Assembly (NCBI GenBank): GCA_944322745.1
Contig: CALUPV010000010.1
Span: 1 to 57,902 of the forward strand
DNA length: 57,902 bases
Direction of reading: 5' to 3'
Source of the DNA: Candidatus Gastranaerophilales bacterium
Lineage (GTDB): Bacteria > Cyanobacteriota > Vampirovibrionia > Gastranaerophilales > Gastranaerophilaceae
A program made the translations under genes and the position numbers. Positions 1 through 7,440 of the stretch are shown here, piece by piece. Under the pieces are notes generated by a model. The model ran no database searches and was not told where the DNA came from. It was given only the letters and a program-made list of their open reading frames with translations. Within the stretch, counting starts at the first letter, position 1; the number at the start of each line of letters is the position of its first letter.

Positions 1-1998
1 GACATTATTGTAGTTGTTGATGAAGCTCACAGAACACAATATAAAGACCTTGCTGAAAATATGAGAAAAGGGCTTCCAAATGCACAATACATTGCCTTTA
101 CAGGAACCCCTTTGTTAGGCTCTAAAAGATTGACTAATCAATGGTTTGGGGATTATGTAAGCGAATATAATTTCTCAGATTCTATAGAAGATAATGCTAC
201 AGTTCCTTTATATTACGTGAGAAGAGTTCCTGAAGTTAGCTTAGAAAACGACTTCTTTAATGATGATTTTGTTCATATATTAGAAGATGAAAATTTAACA
301 GATGAAGAACAAAAAAGATTAGAAAACCTTTATGCCAAGGAATTAGAGGTTATAAAAAGAGATGACAGGCTTGATACAATTGCAAAATATATAGTAAAAC
401 ATTTTCCTTACAGAGGTTTTAGAGGTAAGGGGATGGTTGTCTCTGTTGATAAATTCACAGCTGTTAAAATGTATGACAAAGTTCAACATTATTGGAAAGA
501 AGAGATAAAAGAATTAAATAAAACTATTTCAACAACCAAGGACGAACTAGAAAGAAGAAGACTAAAAGATATTGTTAATTATATGAACAGTGTTGAAATG
601 GCTGTTGTAATAAGTACAGAAGGAACAGAAGAAGAGGAAAAGAAATTCCAAAAAGAAGGACTTACTATTAAACCTCATATTCAAAGACTTAACTATATTG
701 ATGAAAATGGCAAAGACATCGAAGATAATTTTAAAGACCCTGAACATCCTCTTCAATTAGTTTTTGTATGTGCTATGTGGTTGACCGGGTTTGATGCCCC
801 TTCAATATCAACAATTTATCTTGATAAACCTATGAAAAGTCATACTTTAATGCAAACAATTGCACGTGCAAATAGAGTGTTCGAAAACAAAGAGTGTGGT
901 TTGATTGTTGACCATATTAATGTATTTAAACATTTAAAAAGGGCTTTAGCTGATTATGCATCTAGTGATACAATTGATATGCCTGTTAAAGATATAAAAC
1001 AATTGTTTAATAAGCTGAATGAAAGCATAGATATTACTTGCAAATTCTGTAAAGATAATAATGCAGAACTAAAAGATATTGTAGATGAAGATGAGGTGTT
1101 TAAAAATATCAACAAATTTTTAAGCTATGCTAACTCTATTATTGGTAACGATGAAATAAAAAATGAGTTTATAGTTTTATCTAATACTGTTGAAAATATC
1201 TATGAATCATTGAAGCCAGAAATCTTCACTATGCAGTTCGACAAGAAACCTTATAAAGAAGCTATTCTATACTTAAGAGATATTATAAGAGGTAAGATTC
1301 GACCAGAGAAAATAGAATCTGCTCAAGATAGGATTAATCAGCTATTAGACCAAAGTGTTCTTGCTACTGAAGATGCAAGAAAATATATAATAAATGAAGA
1401 AGGAAAAGAATTAAATCTGGCAATTATTAATATTGATGAACTCAAAGCTGATATTAAACAAGTAACAAACAAAAACCTTGTTATATCGGACATAAGAAAA
1501 TTAGTAGAAGATAAGCTAGAAATAATGTTAAAGAAGAATAAAACTAGAACTAAGTTTGCTGAAAGATTCAAAAGAATTATTGAAGACTACAATGCTGGTG
1601 GTTCTATGAATATGGATTTCTATGAAAAACTTCTTGAGTTAATGAAGCAAATGAAAGAAGAAGAGGCTAGACACGTTAAAGAAGATTTAACAGAAGAAGA
1701 ATTAGAAATCTTTGATTTGCTATGCAAAGACTCACTAACAAAAGAAGAAGAAAAGAAAGTTAAACTTGCAGCTAAGAGCTTGTATCAAACATTAATAGAT
1801 AATAAAAAAGAATTATTTATTGTTGATTGGCAAAATGATCCTACACCAAGGGAAAAGGTAAAAAGCAAGATTATTTCTGTCTTAAATGAATATTTACCAG
1901 ATAGTTATGATAGAATGATATTCCAAACAAAAAGTGATATTATATTTGAGCATATTGTTGAGCAAGCTACTATGGGGTATAACTGGTTTGCAGCGTAA
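1..1998 (+). CDS. hsdR: Type I restriction enzyme, R (motor/nuclease) subunit, C-terminal part
   Basis: The reading frame is open from the first base, so the gene begins to the left of the window and the N-terminal nuclease domain is missing here. The visible part begins at helicase motif II (DEAH, residues 7-10 of the fragment), then motif III TGTP (34-37), a second RecA-like lobe, and motif VI QTIARANR near residue 285. The long, charged helical C-terminus is typical of HsdR and would contact the HsdM/HsdS methylase core. HsdR uses ATP to translocate DNA and cleaves unmodified DNA at a distance. Family assignment rests on the order of motor motifs and the typical C-terminal length. hsdM and hsdS are not in view; they should lie to the left. 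A strong hairpin follows the stop. Confidence 0.9.
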   Translation, partial: DIIVVVDEAHRTQYKDLAENMRKGLPNAQYIAFTGTPLLGSKRLTNQWFGDYVSEYNFSDSIEDNATVPLYYVRRVPEVSLENDFFNDDFVHILEDENLTDEEQKRLENLYAKELEVIKRDDRLDTIAKYIVKHFPYRGFRGKGMVVSVDKFTAVKMYDKVQHYWKEEIKELNKTISTTKDELERRRLKDIVNYMNSVEMAVVISTEGTEEEEKKFQKEGLTIKPHIQRLNYIDENGKDIEDNFKDPEHPLQLVFVCAMWLTGFDAPSISTIYLDKPMKSHTLMQTIARANRVFENKECGLIVDHINVFKHLKRALADYASSDTIDMPVKDIKQLFNKLNESIDITCKFCKDNNAELKDIVDEDEVFKNINKFLSYANSIIGNDEIKNEFIVLSNTVENIYESLKPEIFTMQFDKKPYKEAILYLRDIIRGKIRPEKIESAQDRINQLLDQSVLATEDARKYIINEEGKELNLAIINIDELKADIKQVTNKNLVISDIRKLVEDKLEIMLKKNKTRTKFAERFKRIIEDYNAGGSMNMDFYEKLLELMKQMKEEEARHVKEDLTEEELEIFDLLCKDSLTKEEEKKVKLAAKSLYQTLIDNKKELFIVDWQNDPTPREKVKSKIISVLNEYLPDSYDRMIFQTKSDIIFEHIVEQATMGYNWFAA

Positions 1999-2087
1999 TT
2001 ATAGTATAAAAAGTATTCAATAATGCTTATAATGGCTGTATTTATTGGGGTTTAAGGTGGTTACGAAAAGTTTAGTGGATTTAAAAA

Positions 2088-2128
2088 CACAAAAGCCCTG
2101 TAATATCAATCATTACAGGGCTTTTGTG
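2088..2128. terminator. Bidirectional hairpin terminator between hsdR and the recombinase
   Basis: A 17-bp perfect inverted repeat (arms at 2088-2104 and 2112-2128) with a 7-nt loop has an A-run on the left arm and a T-run on the right, so it can terminate in both directions. It lies between the convergent ends of hsdR and the tyrosine recombinase. It is unusually long for a terminator in this window. A recombination or structural role is possible but not shown. Confidence 0.7.
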
Positions 2129-2151
2129 CATTCTAAGGAGCAATGTTAGAT

Positions 2152-2700
2152 TTATAGTTCAAATTGTCTTAATGTGTTTTCTATATTATCTTGAGTTATT
2201 CCGATATACCTCAAGGTAATGGATGGACTGGAATGGTTCAAAAGATATTGCAAAATAGCTACGTCGTGAAACGTCTGATAATGATGATATCCAAAAGTTT
2301 TTCTTAGGGTATGTGTTCCGACATTATCTGTTATTTGTGCTTTTCTACAAGCATCATTGATAATAATATAAGCCATTACCCTTGTTATTGGTTTGTTTGA
2401 GCCATTGCGACTTTTAAATAAGTAATCTTTATCAAGTTTACCTTTAATATACTCATCAATCATTGATTGTAGATTACCCAAAAGGGGGAATCGTTTAATC
2501 TTCCCGGTTTTTTGTTCTTTAATTTCAACATGGGATTTTCCTTTAACATCAATGACTTTGAGTTTTAGCAAGTCTGATATTCTTAAACCTGTATTAATCC
2601 CCATAGTAAAAAGTAGTAAATCACGGCTACCATTTTCCTTTAGATAGCTTTTAATTTCTTTAATCTTATTTTTATCTCTTATCGGTTGAACATATCTCAT
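2152..2700 (-). CDS. Catalytic-domain-only tyrosine recombinase
   Basis: A 182-aa integrase-family protein that holds only the catalytic domain; the usual ~100-aa N-terminal core-binding domain is absent. The active-site set is complete: R40 (GLRISD), K64, H130 and R133 (HTLR), H156, and the nucleophile Y165. Such short recombinases are known in phages and next to type I restriction loci, where some invert hsdS segments; here it sits just downstream of hsdR and convergent with it. The start ATG has a GAGGTG ribosome-binding site 4 nt upstream. The region behind it (2701-2914) carries repeats that could be its binding sites. It is probably an active strand-exchange enzyme; the substrate is unknown. 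Confidence 0.88.
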   Translation of the reverse strand: MRYVQPIRDKNKIKEIKSYLKENGSRDLLLFTMGINTGLRISDLLKLKVIDVKGKSHVEIKEQKTGKIKRFPLLGNLQSMIDEYIKGKLDKDYLFKSRNGSNKPITRVMAYIIINDACRKAQITDNVGTHTLRKTFGYHHYQTFHDVAILQYLLNHSSPSITLRYIGITQDNIENTLRQFEL

Positions 2701-2725
2701 TTATCACCTCATTTTCTGCTGTTAT

Positions 2726-2864
2726 GTTAAATTAAATTTTATTTCATGAACCAATGTGTTAAATTAAGTTGTTATTTAGTTTGTTTATTTAGTCGCTTTT
2801 TCTTGTATAGCTTGACTTTAAGTTGTTTTATTTCGACTTAACACAATCTATATTGTGTTAAATT
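2726..2864. repeat. GTTAAATT repeats and a perfect palindrome upstream of the recombinase
   Basis: GTTAAATTAA occurs at 2726-2735 and 2758-2767, and GTTAAATT again at 2857-2864. The third copy overlaps the right arm of a perfect 10-bp inverted repeat, TTAACACAAT / ATTGTGTTAA (2838-2847 and 2852-2861, spacer CTAT). The cluster fills the gene-free stretch between the recombinase and the next gene. It could be an operator, or arm-type sites for the recombinase. What is seen is only the repetition and symmetry. Confidence 0.5.
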
Positions 2865-2914
2865 GACAGGAGGAATTTTTAGATTTTCCATAAAGTTTAC
2901 ATCCTATGGCACAA

Positions 2915-3220
2915 TCATTTTTGGTATATAAGATAATCAATGCCAAAGGGTTTAATATGTATAACTGCTTCAGCTTTGTTTTTAAACCTAAATATCAAAT
3001 CTAAATCCTTAGTTATATTAATTGGCTCTAAGCCATATGGTTTTAATTCATCAAGGATTAAATCCTTATAGAAATCAAAATCTAAATCTTCATCTTTGTC
3101 ATACAGATGGCAATACTTATAATACGACAAGATAATCTCAGATTGAGTTTCTTTGACTTTTTTGAGTTGTTCTTTAAACTCCTCATATGTTTTAATCTTT
3201 ATTTTTTTAGTTTGTTCCAT
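2915..3220 (-). CDS. Hypothetical 101-aa protein of the mobile region
   Basis: Not recognised. The protein is small and soluble, with a lysine-rich helical N-terminus, a central acidic patch (DKDEDLDFDF) and a C-terminus of alternating hydrophobic residues that suggests a small alpha/beta fold. No signal peptide or membrane segment is seen. The ATG has a plausible AAGGAA site 7 nt upstream. It is the last of three small minus-strand genes (with 3267-3707 and 3775-4065) running away from the HTH regulator at 4242, an arrangement typical of phage or plasmid accessory genes. No function is proposed. Confidence 0.6.
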   Translation of the reverse strand: MEQTKKIKIKTYEEFKEQLKKVKETQSEIILSYYKYCHLYDKDEDLDFDFYKDLILDELKPYGLEPINITKDLDLIFRFKNKAEAVIHIKPFGIDYLIYQK

Positions 3221-3266
3221 GTTTAATTCCTTTGTTTGATATAAGGGGGAATTATCCCCCTTGAAA

Positions 3267-3707
3267 TTAGTGCTCTGAACTTAGTAGCAGGGTGTAAACA
3301 ATTGGGTTTACTGATGATAATTCTAAAAAGAATTTATAAGATGTAACCTCTTCATCATCTTTGGTTGGTAAATCTATGAATGGAATCATTTGCTTGGCTA
3401 CAGTTATGCATTCGTGATAATCGTTACCAACCCAACCTTCATGGTAAATCTCAAAATATCCTTGATGATTTTTATCGACTGTAATTTCCACAACAAAGAA
3501 TGATTCTTCTTCTGTTTCATATGTTTTTAATATGTCTGGCATGTATGAAATAACGGTATTAATTAGCCAATGGGCATCCAAAGTCTGTGCAAAGTCTAAA
3601 ATTCCTTCTGTATATAATAGGTTGTTACAATAGTTGCGTTTGTATAATGTTTCAGAACCAAAGTTTCTGCTAAATATATCGTTTACATCTTTATATGTTG
3701 CTATCAT
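3267..3707 (-). CDS. DUF6876-like hypothetical protein
   Basis: A 146-aa protein. The stretch GSETLYKRN...LLYTEGILDFAQTLDAHWLINTV resembles the 'GSE-x-Y...YTdG...A.aYWLid' pattern I associate with DUF6876 proteins, found on plasmids, phages and integrative elements; the biochemical role of that family is unknown. The start is chosen at ATG 3707 because an AAAGGA site lies 7 nt upstream; an in-frame TTG two codons earlier is too close to that site. It lies between two other small genes on the same strand and is probably co-transcribed with them. The family link is from memory of the motif, not a search. Confidence 0.6.
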   Translation of the reverse strand: MIATYKDVNDIFSRNFGSETLYKRNYCNNLLYTEGILDFAQTLDAHWLINTVISYMPDILKTYETEEESFFVVEITVDKNHQGYFEIYHEGWVGNDYHECITVAKQMIPFIDLPTKDDEEVTSYKFFLELSSVNPIVYTLLLSSEH

Positions 3708-3774
3708 TTTCAAATCCTTTCATATTTCACTATTACTTAACTTTTGCCCCCTAAGGGGAAGGGGAATAATCCCC

Positions 3775-4065
3775 TTATGAAATTGTGAATTTTCTATAAT
3801 TGGTTTGCTTAATGAAAGAGTTATATAGTTCTAAATATTTCTTTTTAAATGCCGATGTATTGAAATTGTTTCTAACAACATTTGTGAATCTTATTGTGAA
3901 TGCTCCGACCTCTAATTCTTCTAAGCCAGCATTATCCAATAACTTTTTAAGTTCAGCTTCTTTTTCTTCACGAAGTTCTTTGAGCTCTTTTTCTTTTGCT
4001 TCATAAGCTTTAATTAGTCTGATTTCTTCTTCTAAGTTTAGGTTTGTTGTAATAATTTTTTGCAT
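3775..4065 (-). CDS. Small coiled-coil phage-type protein
   Basis: A 96-aa protein. Residues ~8-40 are a charged coiled coil rich in Glu and Lys. The C-terminal half has a pattern (F-x-K-K-Y-x-E-L-Y-x-x-F ... Y-R-K-F-T-I) seen in small proteins that accompany phage recombination genes such as YqaJ; that link is inference. The start at ATG 4065 is chosen for its AAGGAGC site 8 nt upstream. Longer in-frame extensions run into the divergent regulatory region and have no such site. It is the first gene of the minus-strand run and faces the HTH regulator at 4242, so it is likely controlled by it. Confidence 0.62.
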   Translation of the reverse strand: MQKIITTNLNLEEEIRLIKAYEAKEKELKELREEKEAELKKLLDNAGLEELEVGAFTIRFTNVVRNNFNTSAFKKKYLELYNSFIKQTNYRKFTIS

Positions 4066-4139
4066 AGTTTTGCTCCTTATATTTTCTTTTGTATTACTGC
4101 AAACCCGTACGCTGTTTGCAATTTCATGATGTAGCCTTT

Positions 4140-4199
4140 TTGCTATCTTGTCAAGTTTATGGTATAATTTCTGCAGCAAAACTTAATGTTGACAAGATA
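4140..4199 (+). promoter_or_regulatory. Promoter overlapped by an 11-bp operator-like inverted repeat
   Basis: A promoter-like pair TTGCTA (4140-4145) and TATAAT (4163-4168), 17 bp apart, faces the HTH gene at 4242. Perfect 11-bp inverted arms TATCTTGTCAA (4144-4154) and TTGACAAGATA (4189-4199) lie on either side of the -10 box. The position of the arms suits binding by the product of the adjacent regulator and control of both divergent transcripts. Confidence 0.55.
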
Positions 4200-4241
4200 A
4201 AACTAATGAATAAGCTATAATTAGAATTGGAGATAAACAGA

Positions 4242-4535
4242 ATGAGAAAAGCAAAAATAAAAGTTCCTCCAAAATACAAAGTTCCAGATGAAATTAGAAG
4301 CAGGGTAAGAGATTTCATGAATAACTTTATGAAGGAACAAAACATGACAAAATCAGCACTTGCAGAATTGATGCACGAGAAATTGGGGAGGTCAGGTTGC
4401 CGTCCTAGTCTTGTCAAGAAGTTTTCTAACGCAACTTTTCAACTTGCTGAAGTAATAGAAATTTTAGACCTATTTAATTATGAATTGAAAATTGTTCCCA
4501 AAACCTCGATAGAGGCATCTGAAAATAAAGATTAA
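4242..4535 (+). CDS. Small helix-turn-helix DNA-binding protein
   Basis: A 97-aa protein. A basic N-terminus is followed by a helix-turn-helix in the region MTKSALAELMHEKLG...SLVKKF, then AEVIEILDLFNYELKIV, which has the usual last-helix-plus-strand ending of XRE-like repressors. It lies divergent to a run of three small genes, with an inverted repeat at 4144-4199 between them, so an autoregulatory repressor of the element is likely. The start at ATG 4242 is chosen because GGAG lies 9 nt upstream; an upstream in-frame TTG (4227) overlaps that site. The target DNA is inferred from position only. Confidence 0.7.
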   Translation: MRKAKIKVPPKYKVPDEIRSRVRDFMNNFMKEQNMTKSALAELMHEKLGRSGCRPSLVKKFSNATFQLAEVIEILDLFNYELKIVPKTSIEASENKD

Positions 4536-4634
4536 GATAGAAGCTAAACTTCAGACGGAAATTTTCAGCAATTTGTGAAACTTTTACCTATAATTATAAA
4601 TAAGAGAATATTAAAAATCATATAGGAGATGCTC

Positions 4635-5555
4635 TTGAATTATATAGATAATATAGCTTTAACACTATTAACAAGTCTTCTAATAAAGCCAGAGATTACT
4701 TTTTATTGCTATGACAAAGAGTCTCAAGAAGAATTAAAAACTTATATTAGAAGTATAAAATTTGCTCTTGATGATATGAACATATGCGATTCAGGAATAA
4801 TATATAATCTCTTAGAATGCCCGCTTGCAATAACAATAATAAACAATAATCGAGAATCTCTTATTAATGTTCTTCGTGAATATGTGAATTTTTACAAGAG
4901 TAAAAAGTTGATTGAGCCTGGAGATATTAATACTTTTGAAACATTTGAACATTTGCATAATGATTTAATGCTATTGGTAAAGGATGCCAGAGTTGATATA
5001 ACAAAATACAAACTAAATGATATAAAATTTGCTCCTGTTATATTGGCAAATTACTTTATTAATAATGATTTTATAGGAGAATTATTGATTGATACAGCTG
5101 AACCAGAAAATGCTCCTTACCCTATTAGAATATATAAGTATACTTCAAATGATAAAGATGAATGGGATGGTCTTTTTGAATACTGGCAAGAATATTTTGT
5201 TTGTCATTATGAATTAAATATGGAGTGGTACTTAAAGAATTATAATAAAACCAAACTACACAAACCTGTAATAACCTATCCTCCACAACAACAGAGTATA
5301 TATCTTCATATAGAAAAGCGTGTTAGAAATGGCGAAAAGGTAATATATGAGGATAATATAAGAAAAATTTTAGGTCTTGGATATAGTAAAAAAGATACAG
5401 ACGTTTTAAACAATGCTGTTAAAGAATTAAATGCTTGGTATAGAAAAATAAAATGTACAGATGATAAAAAAGTCAAAATTATCAAGAAGAAGAGAGGAGA
5501 GGATTATTACGAGCTTCAAAAAGCTTTCATCTTAGAATGCCAAACTAAGCCTTAG
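4635..5555 (+). CDS. Hypothetical 307-aa protein, possible C-terminal winged helix
   Basis: Not recognised. It is soluble and mostly helical in the N-terminal half (residues 1-130). A middle part is rich in Trp and Tyr (DEWDGLFEYWQEYF, NMEWYLKNY). The basic last ~80 residues (VIYEDNIRKILGLGYSKKDTD... then a KKKRG turn) have the helix-helix-wing look of a winged-helix DNA-binding domain. AGGAG (4624-4628) touches ATG 4629 directly but lies 6 nt before TTG 4635, so the TTG is taken as start; the ATG would add two residues. A hairpin terminator follows. It sits between the HTH regulator and the Rep-like gene, so a role in element maintenance is plausible. Confidence 0.6.
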   Translation: MNYIDNIALTLLTSLLIKPEITFYCYDKESQEELKTYIRSIKFALDDMNICDSGIIYNLLECPLAITIINNNRESLINVLREYVNFYKSKKLIEPGDINTFETFEHLHNDLMLLVKDARVDITKYKLNDIKFAPVILANYFINNDFIGELLIDTAEPENAPYPIRIYKYTSNDKDEWDGLFEYWQEYFVCHYELNMEWYLKNYNKTKLHKPVITYPPQQQSIYLHIEKRVRNGEKVIYEDNIRKILGLGYSKKDTDVLNNAVKELNAWYRKIKCTDDKKVKIIKKKRGEDYYELQKAFILECQTKP

Positions 5556-5587
5556 TTTCAAGTTTAAAATGTTACATGACTTTACAA

Positions 5588-5626
5588 AAAGAGCTGTTGT
5601 TTAGATAACGACAGTTCTTTCTGTTT
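5588..5626 (+). terminator. Hairpin terminator after the 4635-5555 gene
   Basis: A 14-bp stem with two G-U pairs (5588-5601 with 5606-5619), a 4-nt loop, and a short, interrupted T-run (TTCTTTCTGTTTTG). The weak tail may allow some read-through into the gene at 5712. Confidence 0.55.
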
Positions 5627-5711
5627 TGTGAAAATAAGGAAGCATTTTTCCCCTTAGTTCCTTAGATTTAAGGTGATTTTATTTTTATAGGAACCCAAAA
5701 AGAGGAAATAA

Positions 5712-7256
5712 ATGTCAAAGAATAATAATACAAAAAATGAATCAATTAATATATTGAATGATATATCTAGCACTGGTGATACAAAGACAAATGATTTTGA
5801 CTTGATTGCTGATAAGTTACCAGCTCTAAGTACTATTAGAACACAAATCAGAAGTGCAAATAATCTTATTAAGGCAGGACATACTTTATCTCAAAGAATA
5901 GAGTTTGACCGTCTCAAAATTGCTTTAAACTTAATTCAATTTGGAGAAACTGTTGGATTTGAAAATCTAAAAATGGAAGATGTTGAAAATCCTAAAGACC
6001 CACCGTCATACACACAAGACCAGCAGCTTAAATGGGATTTATTACATGATGCATTGTATGCAATGGATGAAATACAGAGTAGCACTCAAAAACAAGATAA
6101 TACCAATGATTGTTTTGATGAAATTGATGTATTTATACCTAATGAATTTAAATCGGATATTGAACCTGAGCCTTATAAAGAGCCTATAAAAGAAGAAACA
6201 ACTACTTCTAGTGCCAATATACCCAATGGAATTGTTGATATCTTAAAAGACAAAACTGTAAAAAAACGTATCAGATATGAAAACTTTAAAAGCACTATTG
6301 GCATGTTAAATATGTATATCAGTAATGGTTATTTTGTGGTTGATTTATCAGGTAAATGGATGCATAGCAAAAGTGTTCTTGGAAGTCTTAATAAAGATAA
6401 TATAAGGGAAGCATTGCAAAAAGTTCTTAACTTACAAGTTGTTAGTTTTAATCTTGATAAATTTATAAAGCACGCACAAGTATTTGTGTGTGATGTATGT
6501 CTTGATTTAGCACTAGATTCCAAGCAACAGGTTGAGAGATATATTGATGGATTAAGCTCATTCTTCCCAATTTCAACAAATAGATTCAATATAGCAAAAT
6601 ATAAAAGACATGGTTTAATGCTAAAACCTAAAGCTCAAAATGGAGGTTTTTCTCTAATTGTCTACTCTAAAGGGGAAGAACTTGATTGTAGTGTTAAAAG
6701 AAGTTCGAAAGCAACTAGATACACAATTGGTATTGGTGCAGAAGGTGAAAAACTAGCCCAAAGAACATTAAGATTTGAAGCAAAATTCTATAAGTTAAAA
6801 GATGCAAGAAAATATCTTGGGATAAGCAAAGATGAGAATTGTGTACTTTCTTTAAATGAAGTATTGAACAGTAAAACTCCTACTATATTACTGATGTTTG
6901 AACTGTTTTCAGGTCAAGCCAATGTACTTTTAGAACATCTTGAATGGCTACATGATTTAGTAATAAAACCAGATGAATTAACACTTAAAGAAATATTTCT
7001 TGCAGAACGATTTATTCAAATCTTAAAAGAAAACAATTTTGATTTAGCAATTGTTCGTAGTCATATTAAAACGGAATATATTAACGTTAGTGATACAGAA
7101 TTAGAAGAATTTAATCGATTATCCAACCAAAAAAGAAATGTTTTAAATTTTCTTGTCTATAGAAAACCCAAATCTATAACAATAATGTTAGATATTCTTA
7201 ATAGAATACAACGTTATTATCAAATAGTAACGGAAAAAGAAGGTGCAAATGGCTAA
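5712..7256 (+). CDS. Putative replication initiation protein (phage/plasmid Rep, gene II/X-like)
   Basis: A 514-aa protein. Residues 1-170 are polar and probably a flexible or helical region. Residues ~195-390 hold alternating strands and helices with Y-K-R-H-G-L-M-L, GGFSLIVYSKGEEL and LRFEAKFYKLKDARKYLG. This order (Tyr/Lys-rich segment, 'VYSKG', then 'LRfEaK...L') matches what I know of filamentous-phage gene II/X and related plasmid Rep proteins, which nick the origin to start rolling-circle replication. The C-terminal ~100 residues are helical. The ATG has a GAGG site 5 nt upstream. The next gene starts inside its last codons, so the two are translationally coupled. The family call is moderate; a search would settle it. 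Confidence 0.5.
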   Translation: MSKNNNTKNESINILNDISSTGDTKTNDFDLIADKLPALSTIRTQIRSANNLIKAGHTLSQRIEFDRLKIALNLIQFGETVGFENLKMEDVENPKDPPSYTQDQQLKWDLLHDALYAMDEIQSSTQKQDNTNDCFDEIDVFIPNEFKSDIEPEPYKEPIKEETTTSSANIPNGIVDILKDKTVKKRIRYENFKSTIGMLNMYISNGYFVVDLSGKWMHSKSVLGSLNKDNIREALQKVLNLQVVSFNLDKFIKHAQVFVCDVCLDLALDSKQQVERYIDGLSSFFPISTNRFNIAKYKRHGLMLKPKAQNGGFSLIVYSKGEELDCSVKRSSKATRYTIGIGAEGEKLAQRTLRFEAKFYKLKDARKYLGISKDENCVLSLNEVLNSKTPTILLMFELFSGQANVLLEHLEWLHDLVIKPDELTLKEIFLAERFIQILKENNFDLAIVRSHIKTEYINVSDTELEEFNRLSNQKRNVLNFLVYRKPKSITIMLDILNRIQRYYQIVTEKEGANG

Positions 7257-7440
7257 GAAAATCACTATTGATTTTGTACCTAATAATGAGACCGTTAATG
7301 TTGCCGTGGATAGTGCCTTATTAACACAGTTAATGGTTACAATAACACAAATTGGTATCAGAATTGATAACCATAAAAGTAATAATGATATAATAGTAAA
7401 GGAGAAAGAAAATGGCGAAAAATCTCAACAACAAAGGTAG
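7249..7440 (+). CDS. Small hypothetical protein between Rep-like and recombinase genes
   Basis: A 63-aa protein, not recognised. ATG 7249 overlaps the end of the upstream Rep-like gene by 8 bp, with a purine-rich AGAAGG site a few bases upstream. An in-frame GTG at 7243 is less well placed. The sequence begins MAKKITIDFVPNNE and has a hydrophobic middle and a polar, Lys/Glu/Gln-rich end, with no membrane segment. It overlaps the start of the serine recombinase by 29 bp, so the three genes form one transcription and translation unit. It could be a recombination directionality factor, judged only by size and position. Confidence 0.55.
   Translation: MAKKITIDFVPNNETVNVAVDSALLTQLMVTITQIGIRIDNHKSNNDIIVKEKENGEKSQQQR

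Noticed and set aside
2088-2128. Hairpin as an inverted-repeat recombination site for the tyrosine recombinase
   Set aside because: The A-run/T-run ends and its position between convergent genes are explained by a bidirectional terminator; no second copy in the window.
4157-4417. Minus-strand ORF overlapping the HTH gene
   Set aside because: Low-complexity antisense frame, no ribosome-binding site, and the plus-strand HTH protein has clear helix-turn-helix character.
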